Below the pieces are notes generated by a model that had not been told where the DNA came from, did not search any database, and saw only the letters and a program-made list of their open reading frames with translations. Below are positions 40,139 through 51,472 of a stretch of 64,000 nt of DNA, in pieces. A program made the position numbers and the translations under genes. The DNA lies in NCBI GenBank assembly GCA_947683425.1, contig CANTUQ010000331.1:284092-348091 (forward strand), in the 5' to 3' direction. How positions within the stretch are numbered: the stretch's first letter is position 1; every line of letters starts with the position of its first letter. Origin of the DNA: Excoecaria cochinchinensis (lineage: Eukaryota > Streptophyta > Magnoliopsida > Malpighiales > Euphorbiaceae).

Positions 40139-40314
40139 ATGCGTTGTGACCGGCGAGCCTCCAGTAGCTGTTCCAATCGAGTTTCCCTGAATTATTGGAC
40201 TCGGATCCAAAATTTCACCACTTTTTGCGATTTCTCGATTTTGGCGATTTTCCCTAGTGGTACCCCTAGGGAAATCCGTAAAAATTCGTCGGACTCCGAC
40301 GAAGCCGATTCTCG
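40139..40314 (+). repeat. Extra long monomer relative to the paralogous block at 43 kb
   Basis: Monomers 39620-39963 match 43058-43401 at 3438 bp, and monomers 40315-40834 match 43577-44096 at 3262 bp. The offset changes by exactly 176 bp at this monomer. The rare GTCGGACTCCG sits at both 40112 and 40288, so this monomer looks like a tandem copy of its neighbour. Confidence 0.8.
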
Positions 40315-42960
40315 ATGCGTTGTGACCGGCGAGCCTCCAGTAGCTGTTCCAATCGAGTTTCCCTGAATTATTGGACTCGGATCCAAAATTTCACCACTTT
40401 TTGCGATTTCTCGATTTTGGCGATTTTCCCTAGTGGTACCCCTAAGGAAATCCGTAAAAATTCGTCGGATTCCGACGAAGCCGATTCTCGATGCGTTGTG
40501 ACCGGCGAGCCTCCAGTAGCTGTTCCAATCGAGTTTCCTTGAATTATTGGACTCGGATCCAAAATTTCACCACTTTTTGCGATTTCTCGATTTTGGCGAT
40601 TTTCCCTAGTGGTACCCCTAGGGAAATCCGTAAAAATTCGTCGGATTCCGACGAAGCCGATTCTCGATGCGTTGTGACCGACGAGCCTCCAGTAGCTGTT
40701 CCAATCGAGTTTCCCTGAATTATTGGACTCGGATCCAAAATTTCACCACCTTTTGCGATTTCTCGATTTTGGCGATTTTCCCTAGTGGTACCCCTAGGGA
40801 AAATTCGTCGGATTCCGACGAGGCCGATTCTCGATGCGTTGTGACCGGCGAGCCTCCAGTAGCATTTCCAATCGAGTTTCCCTGAATTATTGGACTCGGA
40901 TCCAAAATTTCATCACTTTTTGCGATTTCTCGATTTTGGCGATTTTCCCTAGTGGTACCCCTAGGGAAAATTCGTCGGATTCCGACGAAGCCGATTCTCG
41001 ATGCGTTGTGACCGGCGAGCCTCCAGTAGCTGTTCCAATCGAGTTTCCCTGAATTATTGGACTCGGATCCAAAATTTCACCACTTTTTGCGATTTCTCGA
41101 TTTTGGCGATTTTCCCTAGTGGTACCCTAGGGAAATCCGTAAAAATTGGTCGGATTCCGACGAAGCCGATTCTCGATGCGTTGTGACCGGCGAGCCTCCA
41201 GTAGCTGTTCCAATCGAGTTTCCCTTAATTATTGGACTCGGATTCAAAATTTCACCACTTTTTACGATTTCTCGATTTTGGTGATTTTCCCTAGTGGTAC
41301 CCCTAGGGAAAATTCGTCGGATTCCGACGAAGCCCATTCTCGATGCGTTGTGACCGGCGAGCCTCCAGTAGCTGATCCAATCGAGTTTCCCTGAATTATT
41401 GGACTCGGATCCAAAATTTCACCACTTTTTGCGATTTCTCGATTTTGACGATTTTTCCTAGTGGTACCCCTAGGGAAATCCGTAAAAATTCGTCGGATTC
41501 CGACGAAGCCGATTCTCGATGCATTGTGACCGGCGAGCCTCCAGTAGCTGTTCCAATCAAGTTTCCCTGAATTACTGGACTCGGATCCAAAATTTCACCA
41601 CTTTTTGCGATTTCTCGATTATGGCGATTTTCCCTAGTGGTACCCCTAGGGAAATCCGTAAAAATTCGTCGGATTCCGACGAAGCCGATTCTCGATACGT
41701 TGTGACCGGCGAGCCTCCAGTAGCTGTTCCAATCGAGTTTCCCTGAATTATTGGACACGGATCCAAAATTTCACCACTTTTTGCGATTTCTCGATTTTGG
41801 CGATTTTCCCTAGTGTTACCCCTAGGGAAAATTCGTCGGATTCCGACGAAGCCGATTCTCGATGCGTTGTGACCGGCGAGCCTCCAGTAGCATTTCCAAT
41901 TGAGTTTCCCTGAATTATTGGACTCGGATCCAAAATTTCACCACTTTTTGCGATTTCTCGATTTTGGCTATTTTCCCTAGTGGTACCCCTAGGGAAAATT
42001 CGTCGGATTCCGACGAAGCCGATTCTCGATGCGTTGTGACCGGCGAGCCTCCAGTAGCATTTTCAATCGAGTTTCCCTAAATTATTGGACTCGGATCCAA
42101 AATTTCACCACTTTTTGCGATTTCTCGATTTTGGCGATTTTCCCTAGTGGTACCCCTAGGGAAATCCGTAAAAATTCGTCGGATTCCGACGAAGCCGATT
42201 CTCGATGCATTGTGACCGGCGAGCCTCCAGTAGCTGTTCCAATCAAGTTTCCCTGAATTACTGGACTCGGATCCAAAATTTCACCACTTTTTGCGATTTC
42301 TCGATTTTGGCGATTTTCCCTAGTGGTACCCCTAGGGAAATCCGTAAAAATTCGTCGGATTCCGACGAAGCCGATTCTCGATGCGTTATGACCGGCGAGC
42401 CTCCAGTAGCTGTTCCAATCGAGTTTCCCTGAATTATTGGACTCGGATCCAAAATTTCATCACTTTTTGCGATTTCTCGATTTTGGCGATTTTCCCTAGT
42501 GGTACCCCTAGGGAAATCCGTAAAAATTCGTCGGATTCCGACGAAGCCGATTCTCGATGCGTTGTGACCGGCGAGCCTCCAGTAGCTCTTCCAATCGAGT
42601 TTCCCTGAATTATTGGACTCGGATCCAAAATTTCACCACTTTTTGCGATTTCTCGATTTTGGCGATTTTCCCTAGTGGTACCACTAAGAAAAAGTCATCG
42701 GATTCCGACGAAGCCGATTCTCGATACGTTGTGACCGGCGAGCCTCCAGTAGCTGTTCCAATCGAGTTTCCCTGAATTATTGGACTCGGATCCAAAATTT
42801 CACTACTTTTTACGATTTCTCGATTTTGGCGATTTTTCCTAGTGGTACCCCTAGGGAAAATTCGTCGGATTCCGACGAAGCCGATTCTCGATGCGTTGTG
42901 ACCGGCGAGCCTCCAGTAGCTGTTCCAATCGAGTTTCCCTGAATTATTGGACTCGGATCC

Positions 42961-43003
42961 AAAATTTCACCACTTTTTGCGATTTCTCGATTTTGGCGAT
43001 TTT
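42961..43003. other. Roughly phased A/T tracts with a CGATTT sub-repeat
   Basis: AAAATTT, TTTTT, ATTT, ATTTT and ATTTT follow one another with centres about 8 to 12 bp apart, close to helical phase. Within the region CGATTTCT, CGATTTTGG and CGATTTTCC form three successive 8-9 bp sub-repeats (42980-43005). Intrinsic curvature is a reasonable inference and is common in satellites, but it was not computed here. Confidence 0.6.
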
Positions 43004-43028
43004 CCCTAGTGGTACCCCTAGGGAAAAT
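42999..43028. other. Dyad D1: 30-bp imperfect palindrome centred on GGTACC
   Basis: The left arm ATTTTCCCTAGTGGT pairs with the right arm ACCCCTAGGGAAAAT. The arms are 15 bp, with one T/C mismatch at monomer positions 120 and 127. In long monomers the 9-bp module cuts the right arm after AAA and leaves 13-bp arms. The dyad recurs in nearly every monomer. Some copies break it with substitutions, for example GGTACATCTAGGG at 1218 and GGTACCCCAAGGG at 718. Any function, such as protein binding or cruciform formation, is not shown by sequence alone. Confidence 0.85.
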
Positions 43029-43046
43029 TCGTCGGATTCCGACGAA
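43028..43046. other. Dyad D2: 19-bp palindrome TTCGTCGGATTCCGACGAA
   Basis: The arms TTCGTCGGA and TCCGACGAA are perfect reverse complements around one central base. D2 overlaps the last base of D1 in short monomers and lies 9 bp away from it in long ones. It is present in most monomers. Frequent single-base variants include TTTGTCGG, GTCGTATTCC, TCCAACGAA and GGACTCCG. Confidence 0.85.
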
Positions 43047-45290
43047 GCCGATTCTCGATGCGTTGTGACCGGCGAGCCTCCAGTAGCTGTTCCAATCGAG
43101 TTTCCCTGAATTATTGGACTCGGATCCAAAATTTCACCACTTTTTGCGATTTCTCGATTTTGGCGATTTTCCCTAGTGGTACCCCTAGGGAAATCCGTAA
43201 AAATTCGTCGGATTCCGACGAAGCCGATTCTCGATGCGTTGTGACCGACGAGCCTCCAGTAGCTGTTCCAATCGAGTTTCCCTGAATTATTGGACTCGGA
43301 TCCAAAATTTCACAACTTTTTGCGATTTCTCGATTTTGGCTATTTTCCCTAGTGGTACCTCTAGGGAAAATTCGTCGGATTCCAACGAAGCCGATTCTCG
43401 ATGCGTTGTGACCGGCGAGCCTCCAGTAGCATTTTCAATCGAGTTTCCCTGAATTATTGGACTCGGATCCAAAATTTCACCACTTTTTGCGATTTTTCGA
43501 TTTTGGCGATTTTCCTTAGTGGTACCCCTAGGGAAATCCGTAAAAATTCGTCGGACTCCGACGAAGCCGATTCTCGATGCGTTGTGACCGGCGAGCCTCC
43601 AGTTGCTGTTCCAATCGAGTTTCCCTGAATTATTGGACTCGGATCCAAAATTTCACCACTTTTTGCGATTTCTCGATTTTGGCGATTTTCCCTAGTGGTA
43701 CCCCTAAGGAAATCCGTAAAAATTCGTCGGATTCCGACGAAGCCGATTCTCGATGCGTTGTGACCGGCGAGCCTCCAGTAGCTGTTCCAATCGAGTTTCC
43801 TTGAATTATTGGACTCGGATCCAAAATTTCACCACTTTTTGCGATTTCTCGATTTTGGCGATTTTCCCTAGTGGTACCCCTAGGGAAATCCGTAAAAATT
43901 CGTCGGATTCCGACGAAGCCGATTCTCGATGCGTTGTGACCGACGAGCCTCCAGTAGCTGTTCCAATCGAGTTTCCCTGAATTATTGGACTCGGATCCAA
44001 AATTTCACCACTTTTTGCGATTTCTCGATTTTGGCGATTTTCCCTAGTGGTACCCCTAGGAAAAATTCGTCGGATTCCGACGAGGCCGATTCTCGATGCG
44101 TTGTGACCGGCGAGCCTCCAGTAGCATTTCCAATCGAGTTTCCCTAAATTATTGGACTCGGATCCAAAATTTCACCACTTTTTGCGATTTCTCGATTTTG
44201 GCGATTTTCCCTAGTGGTACCCCTAGGGAAAATTCGTCGGATTCCGACGAAGCCGATTCTCGATGCGTTGTGACCGGAGAGCCTCCAGTAGCTGTTCCAA
44301 TCGAGTTTCCCTGAATTATTGGACTCGGATTCAAAATTTCACCACTTTTTACGATTTCTCGATTTTGGTGATTTTCCCTAGTGGTACCCCTAGGAAAAAT
44401 TCGTCGGATTCCGACGAAGCCCATTCTCGATGCGTTGTGACCGTCGAGCCTCCAGTAGCTGATCCAATCGAGTTTCCCTGAATTATTGGACTCGGATCCA
44501 AAATTTCACCACTTTTTGCGATTTCTCGATTTTGACGATTTTCCCTAGTGGCACCCCTAGGGAAATCCGTAAAAATTCGTCGGATTCCAACAAACCGATT
44601 CTCGATGCATTGTGACCGGCGAGCCTCCAGTAGCTGTTCCAATCAAGTTTCCCTGAATTACTGGACTCGGATCCAAAATTTCACCACTTTTTGCGATTTC
44701 TCGATTATGGCGATTTTCCCTAGTGGTACCCCTAGGGAAATCCGTAAAAATTCGTCGGATTCCGACGAAGCCGATTCTCGATACGTTGTGACCGGCGAGC
44801 CTCCAGTAGCTGTTCCAATCGAGTTTCCCTGAATTATTGGACACGGATCCAAAATTTCACCACTTTTTGCGATTTCTCGATTTTGGCGATTTTCCCTAGT
44901 GTTACCCCTAGGGAAAATTCGTCGGATTCCGACGAAGCCGATTCTCGATGCGTTGTGACCGGCGAGCCTCCAGTAGCATTTCCAATCGAGTTTCCCTGAA
45001 TTATTGGACTCGGATCCAAAATTTCACCACTTTTTGCGATTTCTCGATTTTGGCTATTTTCCCTAGTGGTACCCCTAGGGAAAATTCGTCGGATTCCGAC
45101 GAAGCCGATTCTCGATGCGTTGTGACCGGCGAGCCTCCAGTAGCATTTTCAATCGAGTTTCCCTGAATTATTGGACTCGGATCCAAAATTTCACCACTTT
45201 TTGCGATTTCTCGATTTCGGCGATTTTCCCTAGTGGTACCCCTAGGGAAATCCGTAAAAATTCGTCGGATTCCGACGAAGCCGATTCTCG

Positions 45291-47690
45291 ATGCATTGTG
45301 ACCGGCGAGCCTCCAGTAGCTGTTCCAATCGAGTTTCCCTGAATTATTGGACTCGGATCCAAAATTTCACCACTTTTTGCGATTTCTCGATTTTGGCGAT
45401 TTTCCCTAGTGGTACCCCTAGGGAAAATTCGTCGGATTCCGACGAAGCCGATTCTCGATGCGTTGTGACCGGCGAGCCTCCAGTAGCTGTTCCAATCGAG
45501 TTTCCCTGAATTATTGGACTCGGATCCAAAATTTCACCACTTTTTGCGATTTCTCGATTTTGGCGATTTTCCCTAGTGGTACCCCTAGGGAAATCCGTAA
45601 AAATTCGTCGGATTCCGACGAAGCCGATTCTCGATGCGTTGTGACCGACGAGCCTCCAGTAGCTGTTCCAATCGAGTTTCCCTGAATTATTGGACTCGGA
45701 TCCAAAATTTCACAACTTTTTGCGATTTCTCGATTTTGGCTATTTTCCCTAGTGGTACCTCTAGGGAAAATTCGTCGGATTCCAACGAAGCCGATTCTCG
45801 ATGCGTTGTGACCGGCGAGCCTCCAGTAGCATTTTCAATCGAGTTTCCCTGAATTATTGGACTCGGATCCAAAATTTCACCACTTTTTGCGATTTCTCGA
45901 TTTTGGCGATTTTCCTTAGTGGTACCCCTAGGGAAATCCGTAAAAATTCGTCGGACTCCGACGAAGCCGATTCTCGATGCGTTGTGACCGGCGAGCCTCC
46001 AGTTGCTGTTCCAATCGAGTTTCCCTGAATTATTGGACTCGGATCCAAAATTTCACCACTTTTTGCGATTTCTCGATTTTGGCGATTTTCCCTAGTGGTA
46101 CCCCTAAGGAAATCCGTAAAAATTCGTCGGATTCCGACGAAGCCGATTCTCGATGCGTTGTGACCGGCGAGCCTCCAGTAGCTGTTCCAATCGAGTTTCC
46201 TTGAATTATTGGACTCGGATCCAAAATTTCACCACTTTTTGCGATTTCTCGATTTTGGCGATTTTCCCTAGTGGTACCCCTAGGGAAATCCGTAAAAATT
46301 CGTCGGATTCCGACGAAGCCGATTCTCGATGCGTTGTGACCGACGAGCCTCCAGTAGCTGTTCCAATCGAGTTTCCCTGAATTATTGGACTCGGATCCAA
46401 AATTTCACCACTTTTTGCGATTTCTCGATTTTGGCGATTTTCCCTAGTGGTACCCCTAGGGAAAATTCGTCGGATTCCGACGAGGCCGATTCTCGATGCG
46501 TTGTGACCGGCGAGCCTCCAGTAGCATTTCCAATCGAGTTTCCCTAAATTATTGGACTCGGATCCAAAATTTCACCACTTTTTGCGATTTCTCAATTTTG
46601 GCGATTTTCCCTAGTGGTACCCCTAGGGAAAATTCGTCGGATTCCGACGAAGCCGATTCTCGATGCGTTGTGACCGGAGAGCCTCCAGTAGCTGTTCCAA
46701 TCGAGTTTCCCTGAATTATTGGACTCGGATTCAAAATTTCACCACTTTTTACGATTTCTCGATTTTGGTGATTTTCCCTAGTGGTACCCCTAGGAAAAAT
46801 TCGTCGGATTCCGACGAAGCCCATTCTCGATGCGTTGTGACCGTCGAGCCTCCAGTAGCTGATCCAATCGAGTTTCCCTGAATTATTGGACTCGGATCCA
46901 AAATTTCACCACTTTTTGCGATTTCTCGATTTTGACGATTTTCCCTAGTGGCACCCCTAGGGAAATCCGTAAAAATTCGTCGGATTCCAACAAACCGATT
47001 CTCGATGCATTGTGACCGGCGAGCCTCCAGTAGCTGTTCCAATCAAGTTTCCCTGAATTACTGGACTCGGATCCAAAATTTCACCACTTTTTGCGATTTC
47101 TCGATTATGGCGATTTTCCCTAGTGGTACCCCTAGGGAAATCCGTAAAAATTCGTCGGATTCCGACGAAGCCGATTCTCGATACGTTGTGACCGGCGAGC
47201 CTCCAGTAGCTGTTCCAATCGAGTTTCCCTGAATTATTGGACACGGATCCAAAATTTCACCACTTTTTGCGATTTCTCGATTTTGGCGATTTTCCCTAGT
47301 GTTACCCCTAGGGAAAATTCGTCGGATTCCGACGAAGCCGATTCTCGATGCGTTGTGACCGGCGAGCCTCCAGTAGCATTTCCAATCGAGTTTCCCTGAA
47401 TTATTGGACTCGGATCCAAAATTTCACCACTTTTTGCGATTTCTCGATTTTGGCTATTTTCCCTAGTGGTACCCCTAGGGAAAATTCGTCGGATTCCGAC
47501 GAAGCCGATTCTCGATGCGTTGTGACCGGCGAGCCTCCAGTAGCATTTTCAATCGAGTTTCCCTGAATTATTGGACTCGGATCCAAAATTTCACCACTTT
47601 TTGCGATTTCTCGATTTCGGCGATTTTCCCTAGTGGTACCCCTAGGGAAATCCGTAAAAATTCGTCGGATTCCGACGAAGCCGATTCTCG
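45291..47690 (+). repeat. 14-monomer, 2400-bp unit Q, copy 2
   Basis: It matches copy 1 monomer by monomer at 2400 bp. A private variant is TTTCTCAATTTTGG near 46590. The first monomer, at 45291, is a hybrid. It starts GCATTGTGACC like the monomer that ends a unit and continues like the monomer at 42891. This places the crossover junction near 45295-45330. Confidence 0.9.
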
Positions 47691-50600
47691 ATGCATTGTG
47701 ACCGGCGTGCCTCCAGTAGCTGTTCCAATCAAGTTTCCCTGAATTACTGGACTCGGATACAAAATTTCACCACTTTTTGCGATTTCTCGATTTTGGCGAT
47801 TTTCCCTAGTGGTACCCCTAGGGAAATCCGTAAAAATTCGTCGGATTCCGACGAAGCCGATTCTCGATGCGTTGTGACCGGCGAGCCTCCAGTAGCTGTT
47901 CCAATCGAGTTTCCCTGAATTATTGGACTCGGATCTAAAATTTCACCACTTTTTGCGATTTCTCGATTTTGGCGATTTTCCCTAGTGGTACCCCTAGGGA
48001 AATCCGTAAAAATTCGTCGGATTCCGACGAAGCCGATTCTCGATGCGTTATGACCGGCGAGCCTCCAGTAGCTCTTCCAATCGAGTTTCCCTGAATTATT
48101 GGACTCGGATCCAAAATTTCACCACTTTTTGCGATTTCTCGATTTTGGCGATTTTCCCTAGTGGTACCCCTAAGGAAATCCGTAAAAATTCGTCGGATTC
48201 CGACGAAGCCGATTCTCGATGCGTTGTGACCGGCGAGCCTCCAGTATCGGTTCCAATCGAGTTTCCCTGAATTATTGGACTCGGATCCAAAATTTCATCA
48301 CTTTTTGCGATTTCTCGATTTTGGCGATTTTCCCTAGTGGTACCACTAGGAAAAAGTCGTCGGATTCCGACGAAGCCGATTCTCGATGCGTTGTGACCGG
48401 CGAGCCTCCAGTAGCTGTTCCAATCGAGTTTCCCTGAATTATTGGACTCGGATCCAAAATTTCACTACTTTTTACGATTTCTCGATTTTGGCGATTTTCC
48501 CTAGTGGTACCCCTAGGGAAAATTCGTCGGATTCCGACGAAGCCGATTCTCGATGCGTTGTGACCGGCGAGCCTCCAGTAGCTGTTCCAATCGAGTTTCC
48601 CTGAATTATTGGACTCGGATCCAAAATTTCACCACTTTTTGCGATTTCTCGATTTTGGCGATTTTCCCTAGTGGTACCCCTAGGGAAAATTCGTCGGATT
48701 CCGACGAAGCCGATTCTCGATGCGTTGTGACCGGCGAGCCTCCAGTAGCATTTCCAATCGAGTTTCCCTGAATTATTGGACTCGGATCCAAAATTTCACC
48801 ACTTTTTGCGATTTCTCCATTTTGGCGATTTTTCCTAGTGGTACCCCTAGGGAAAATTCGTCGGATTCCGACGAATCCGATTCTCGATGCGTTGTGACCG
48901 GCGAGCCTCCAGTAGCTGTTCCAATCAAGTTTCCCTGAATTATTGGACTCGGATCAAAAATTTCACCACTTTTTGCGATTTCTCGATTTTGGCGATTTTC
49001 CTTAGTGGTACCCCTAGGGAAATCCGTAAAAATTCGTCGGATTCCGACGAAGCCGATTCTCGATGCGTTGTGACCGACGAGCCTCCAGTAGCTGTTCCAA
49101 TCGAGTTTCCCTGAATTATTGGACTCGGATCCAAAATTTCACCACTTTTTGCGATTTCTCGATTTTGGCTATTTTCCCTAGTGGTACCCCTAGGGAAAAT
49201 TCGTCGGATTCCGACGAAACCGATTCTCGATGCGTTGTGACCGGCGAGCCTCCTGTAGCTGTTCCAATCGAGTTTCCCGGAATTATTGGACTCGGATCCA
49301 AAATTTCACCACTTTTTGCGATTTCTCGATTTTGGCGATTTTCCCAAGTGGTACCCCTAGGGAAATCCGTAAAAATTCGTCGGCTTCCGCCGAAGCCGAT
49401 TCTCGATGCGTTGTGACCGGCAAGCCTCCAGTAGCTCTTCCAATCGAGTTTCCCTGAATTATTGGACTCGGATCCAAAATTTCACCACTTTTTGCGATTT
49501 CTCGATTTTGGCGATTTTTCCTAGTGGTACCCCTAGGGAAAATTCGTCGGATTCCGACGAAGCCGATTCTCGATGCGTTGTGACCGGCGAGTCTCTAGTA
49601 GCTGTTCCAATCGAGTTTCCCTGAATTATTGGACTCGGATCCAAAATTTCATCACTTTTTGCGATTTCTCGATTTTGGCGATTTTCCTTAGTGGTACCCC
49701 TAGGGAAATCCGTAAAAATTTGTCGGATTCCGACGAAGCCGATTCTCGATGCGTTGTGAACGATGAGCATCCAGTAGCTGTTCCAATCGAGTTTCCCTGA
49801 ATTATTGGACTCGGATCCAAAATTTCACCACTTTTTGCGATTTCTCGATTTTGGCTATTTTCCCTAGTGGTACCCCTAGGGAAAATTCGTCGGATTCCGA
49901 CGAAGCCGATTCTCGATGCGTTGTGACCGGCGAGCCTCCAGTAGCATTTCCAATCGAGTTTCCCTGAATTATTGGACTCGGATCCAAAATTTCACCACTT
50001 TTTGCGATTTCTCGATTTTGGCGATTTTCCCTAGTGGTACCCCTAGGGAAATCCGTAAAAATTCGTCGGATTCCGACGAAGCCGATTCTCGATGCGTTGT
50101 GACCGGCGAGCCTCCAGTAGCTGTTCCAATCGAGTTTCCCTGAATTATTGAACTCGGATCCAAAATTTCACCACTTTTTGCGATTTCTCGATTTTGGCGA
50201 TTTTCCCAAGTGGTACCCCTAGGAAAATCCGTAAAAATTCGTCGGCTTCCGACGAAGCCGATTCTCGATGCGTTGTGACCGGCGAGCCTCCAGTAGCTCT
50301 TCCAATCGAGTTTCCCTGAATTATTGGACTCGGATCCAAAATTTCACAACTTTTTGCGATTTCTCGATTTTGGCGATTTTCCTTAGTGGTACCCCTAGGG
50401 AAATCCGTAAAAATTCGTCGGATTCCGACGAAGCCGATTCTCGATGCATTGTGACCGACGAGCCTCCAGTAGCTGTTCCAATCGAGTTTCCCTGAACTAT
50501 TGGACTCGGATCCAAAATTTCACCACTTTTTGCGATTTCTCGATTTTGGCTATTTTCCCTAGTGGTACCCCTAGGGAAAATTCGTCGGATTCTGACGAAG

Positions 50601-51472
50601 CCGATTCTCGATGCGTTGTGACCGGCGAGCCTCCAGTAGCATTTCCAATCGAGTTTCCCTGAATTATTGGACTCGGATCCAAAATTTCACCACTTTTTGC
50701 GATTTCTCGATTTTGGCGATTTTCCCTAGTGGTACCCCTAGGGAAATCCGTAAAAATTCGTCGGATTCCGACGAAGCCGATTCTCGATGCGTTGTGACCG
50801 GCGAGCCTCCAGTACCTGTTCCAATCGAGTTTCCCTGAATTATTGGACTCGGATCCAAAATTTCACCACTTTTTGCGATTTCTCGATTTTGGCGATTTTT
50901 CCTAGTGGTACCCCTAGGGAAATCCGTTAAAATTCGTCGGATTCCGACGAAGCCGATTCTCGATGCGTTGTGACCGGCGAGCCTCCAGTAGCGGTTCCAA
51001 TCGAGTTTCCCTGAATTATTGAACTCGAATCAAAAATTTCACCACTTTTTGCGATTTCTCGATTTTGGCGATTTTTCCTAGTGGTACCCCTAAGGAAAAT
51101 TCGTCGGATTCCGACGAAGCCGATTCTCGATGCGTTGTGACCGGCGAGCCTCCAGTAGCTGTCCCAATCGAGTTTCCCTGAATTATTGGACTCGGATCCA
51201 AAATTTCACCACTTTTTGCGATTTCTCGATTTTGGCGACTTTCCCTAGTGGTACCCCAAGGGAAAATTCGTTGGATTCCGACGAAGCCGATTCTCGATGC
51301 GTTGTGACCGGCGAGCCTCCAGTAGCTGTTCCAATCGAGTTTCCCTGAATTATTGGACTCGGATCCAAAATTTCACCACTTTTTGCGATTTCTCGATTTT
51401 TGCGATTTTTCCTAGTGGTACCCCTAGGAAAATCCGTAAAAATTCGTCGGATTCCGACGAAGCCGATTCTCG
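47691..51472 (+). repeat. Heterogeneous stretch with a rearranged counterpart at 60.9-63.8 kb
   Basis: Twenty-two monomers. 47691-48719 corresponds to 60878-61903 and 49573-51472 corresponds to 61904-63797. The 853 bp between (48720-49572, five monomers) has no counterpart at the right end. Marker variants are GGATACAAAA near 47755, AGTATCGGTTCC near 48243, GTGAACGATGAGCATCC near 49757 and CCGTTAAAATTCG near 50924. Confidence 0.82.
48333..48350. other. Perfect 18-bp palindrome variant of dyad D1
   Basis: CCTAGTGGTACCACTAGG is self-complementary throughout, because the usual mismatched C is replaced by A. The same change followed by AAG instead of AGG (perfect over 14 bp) occurs near 36321, 36488, 39239, 42679, 57431 and 58276. 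The 18-bp form also occurs near 61520. Confidence 0.85.

Larger units (their letters stand above)
34292..42890 (+). repeat. Mosaic block of reused monomer groups
   Basis: Fifty monomers with no single period. Groups repeat at several spacings: 34811-35330 with 36702 onward (1891 bp), 36535 with 37563 (1028 bp, six monomers), 35497-36201 with 38416-39120 (2919 bp), and 37563-38944 with 41176-42557 (3613 bp). The recurring order is a CCCATTCTCGATG / AGCTGATCC monomer, then GCATTGTGACC, then TCGATACG, then AGTGTTACCCC. The monomers at 37388 and 41001 share a one-base loss plus AATTGGTCGG, so they descend from one ancestor. The monomer at 39120 is 166 bp (CCACTTTTGCG). Confidence 0.8.
42891..43057 (+). 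repeat. Reference short monomer (S, 167 bp)
   Basis: This copy matches the majority base at every position I checked, so it serves as the short reference. In order it holds the anchor GATGCGTTGTGACCGG (beginning one base upstream), a variable site AGTAGCTGTTCC, the GAATTATTGGACTCGGATCC segment, an A/T-tract region, a 30-bp dyad around GGTACC and a 19-bp dyad. GC is 81 of 167. The length leaves remainder 2 when divided by 3, so any reading frame shifts at each monomer boundary. That argues against a coding role. Confidence 0.95.
42891..45290 (+). repeat. 14-monomer, 2400-bp unit Q, copy 1
   Basis: Seven S and seven L monomers, one of them 175 bp through GGATTCCAACAAACC at 44582. Private variants are GATTTTTCGATT near 43492 and AGGAAAAATTCG near 44059. 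Both copies share AGTTGCTGTTCC (43591, 45991), which is absent from the paralogue near 59201. Confidence 0.9.

Noticed and set aside
42951..43014. Pol III promoter-like boxes: GACTCGGATCC resembling a B box and CCTAGTGG resembling part of an A box
   Set aside because: The order and spacing are wrong: the A-like motif follows the B-like motif by about 50 bp, or precedes the next one by about 110 bp. Matches are partial, and no tRNA or 5S fold can be seen.
43004..43023. CCCTAG / CTAGGG resembling plant telomere repeat CCCTAAA
   Set aside because: It occurs once per monomer as the arms of the D1 palindrome and never as a tandem heptamer run.
42891..47690. Shared length of 2400 bp between unit Q and block P (15765-18164)
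   Set aside because: Both happen to have seven S and seven L monomers with one base lost, but the S/L order and marker variants differ and the lost base is at a different site.
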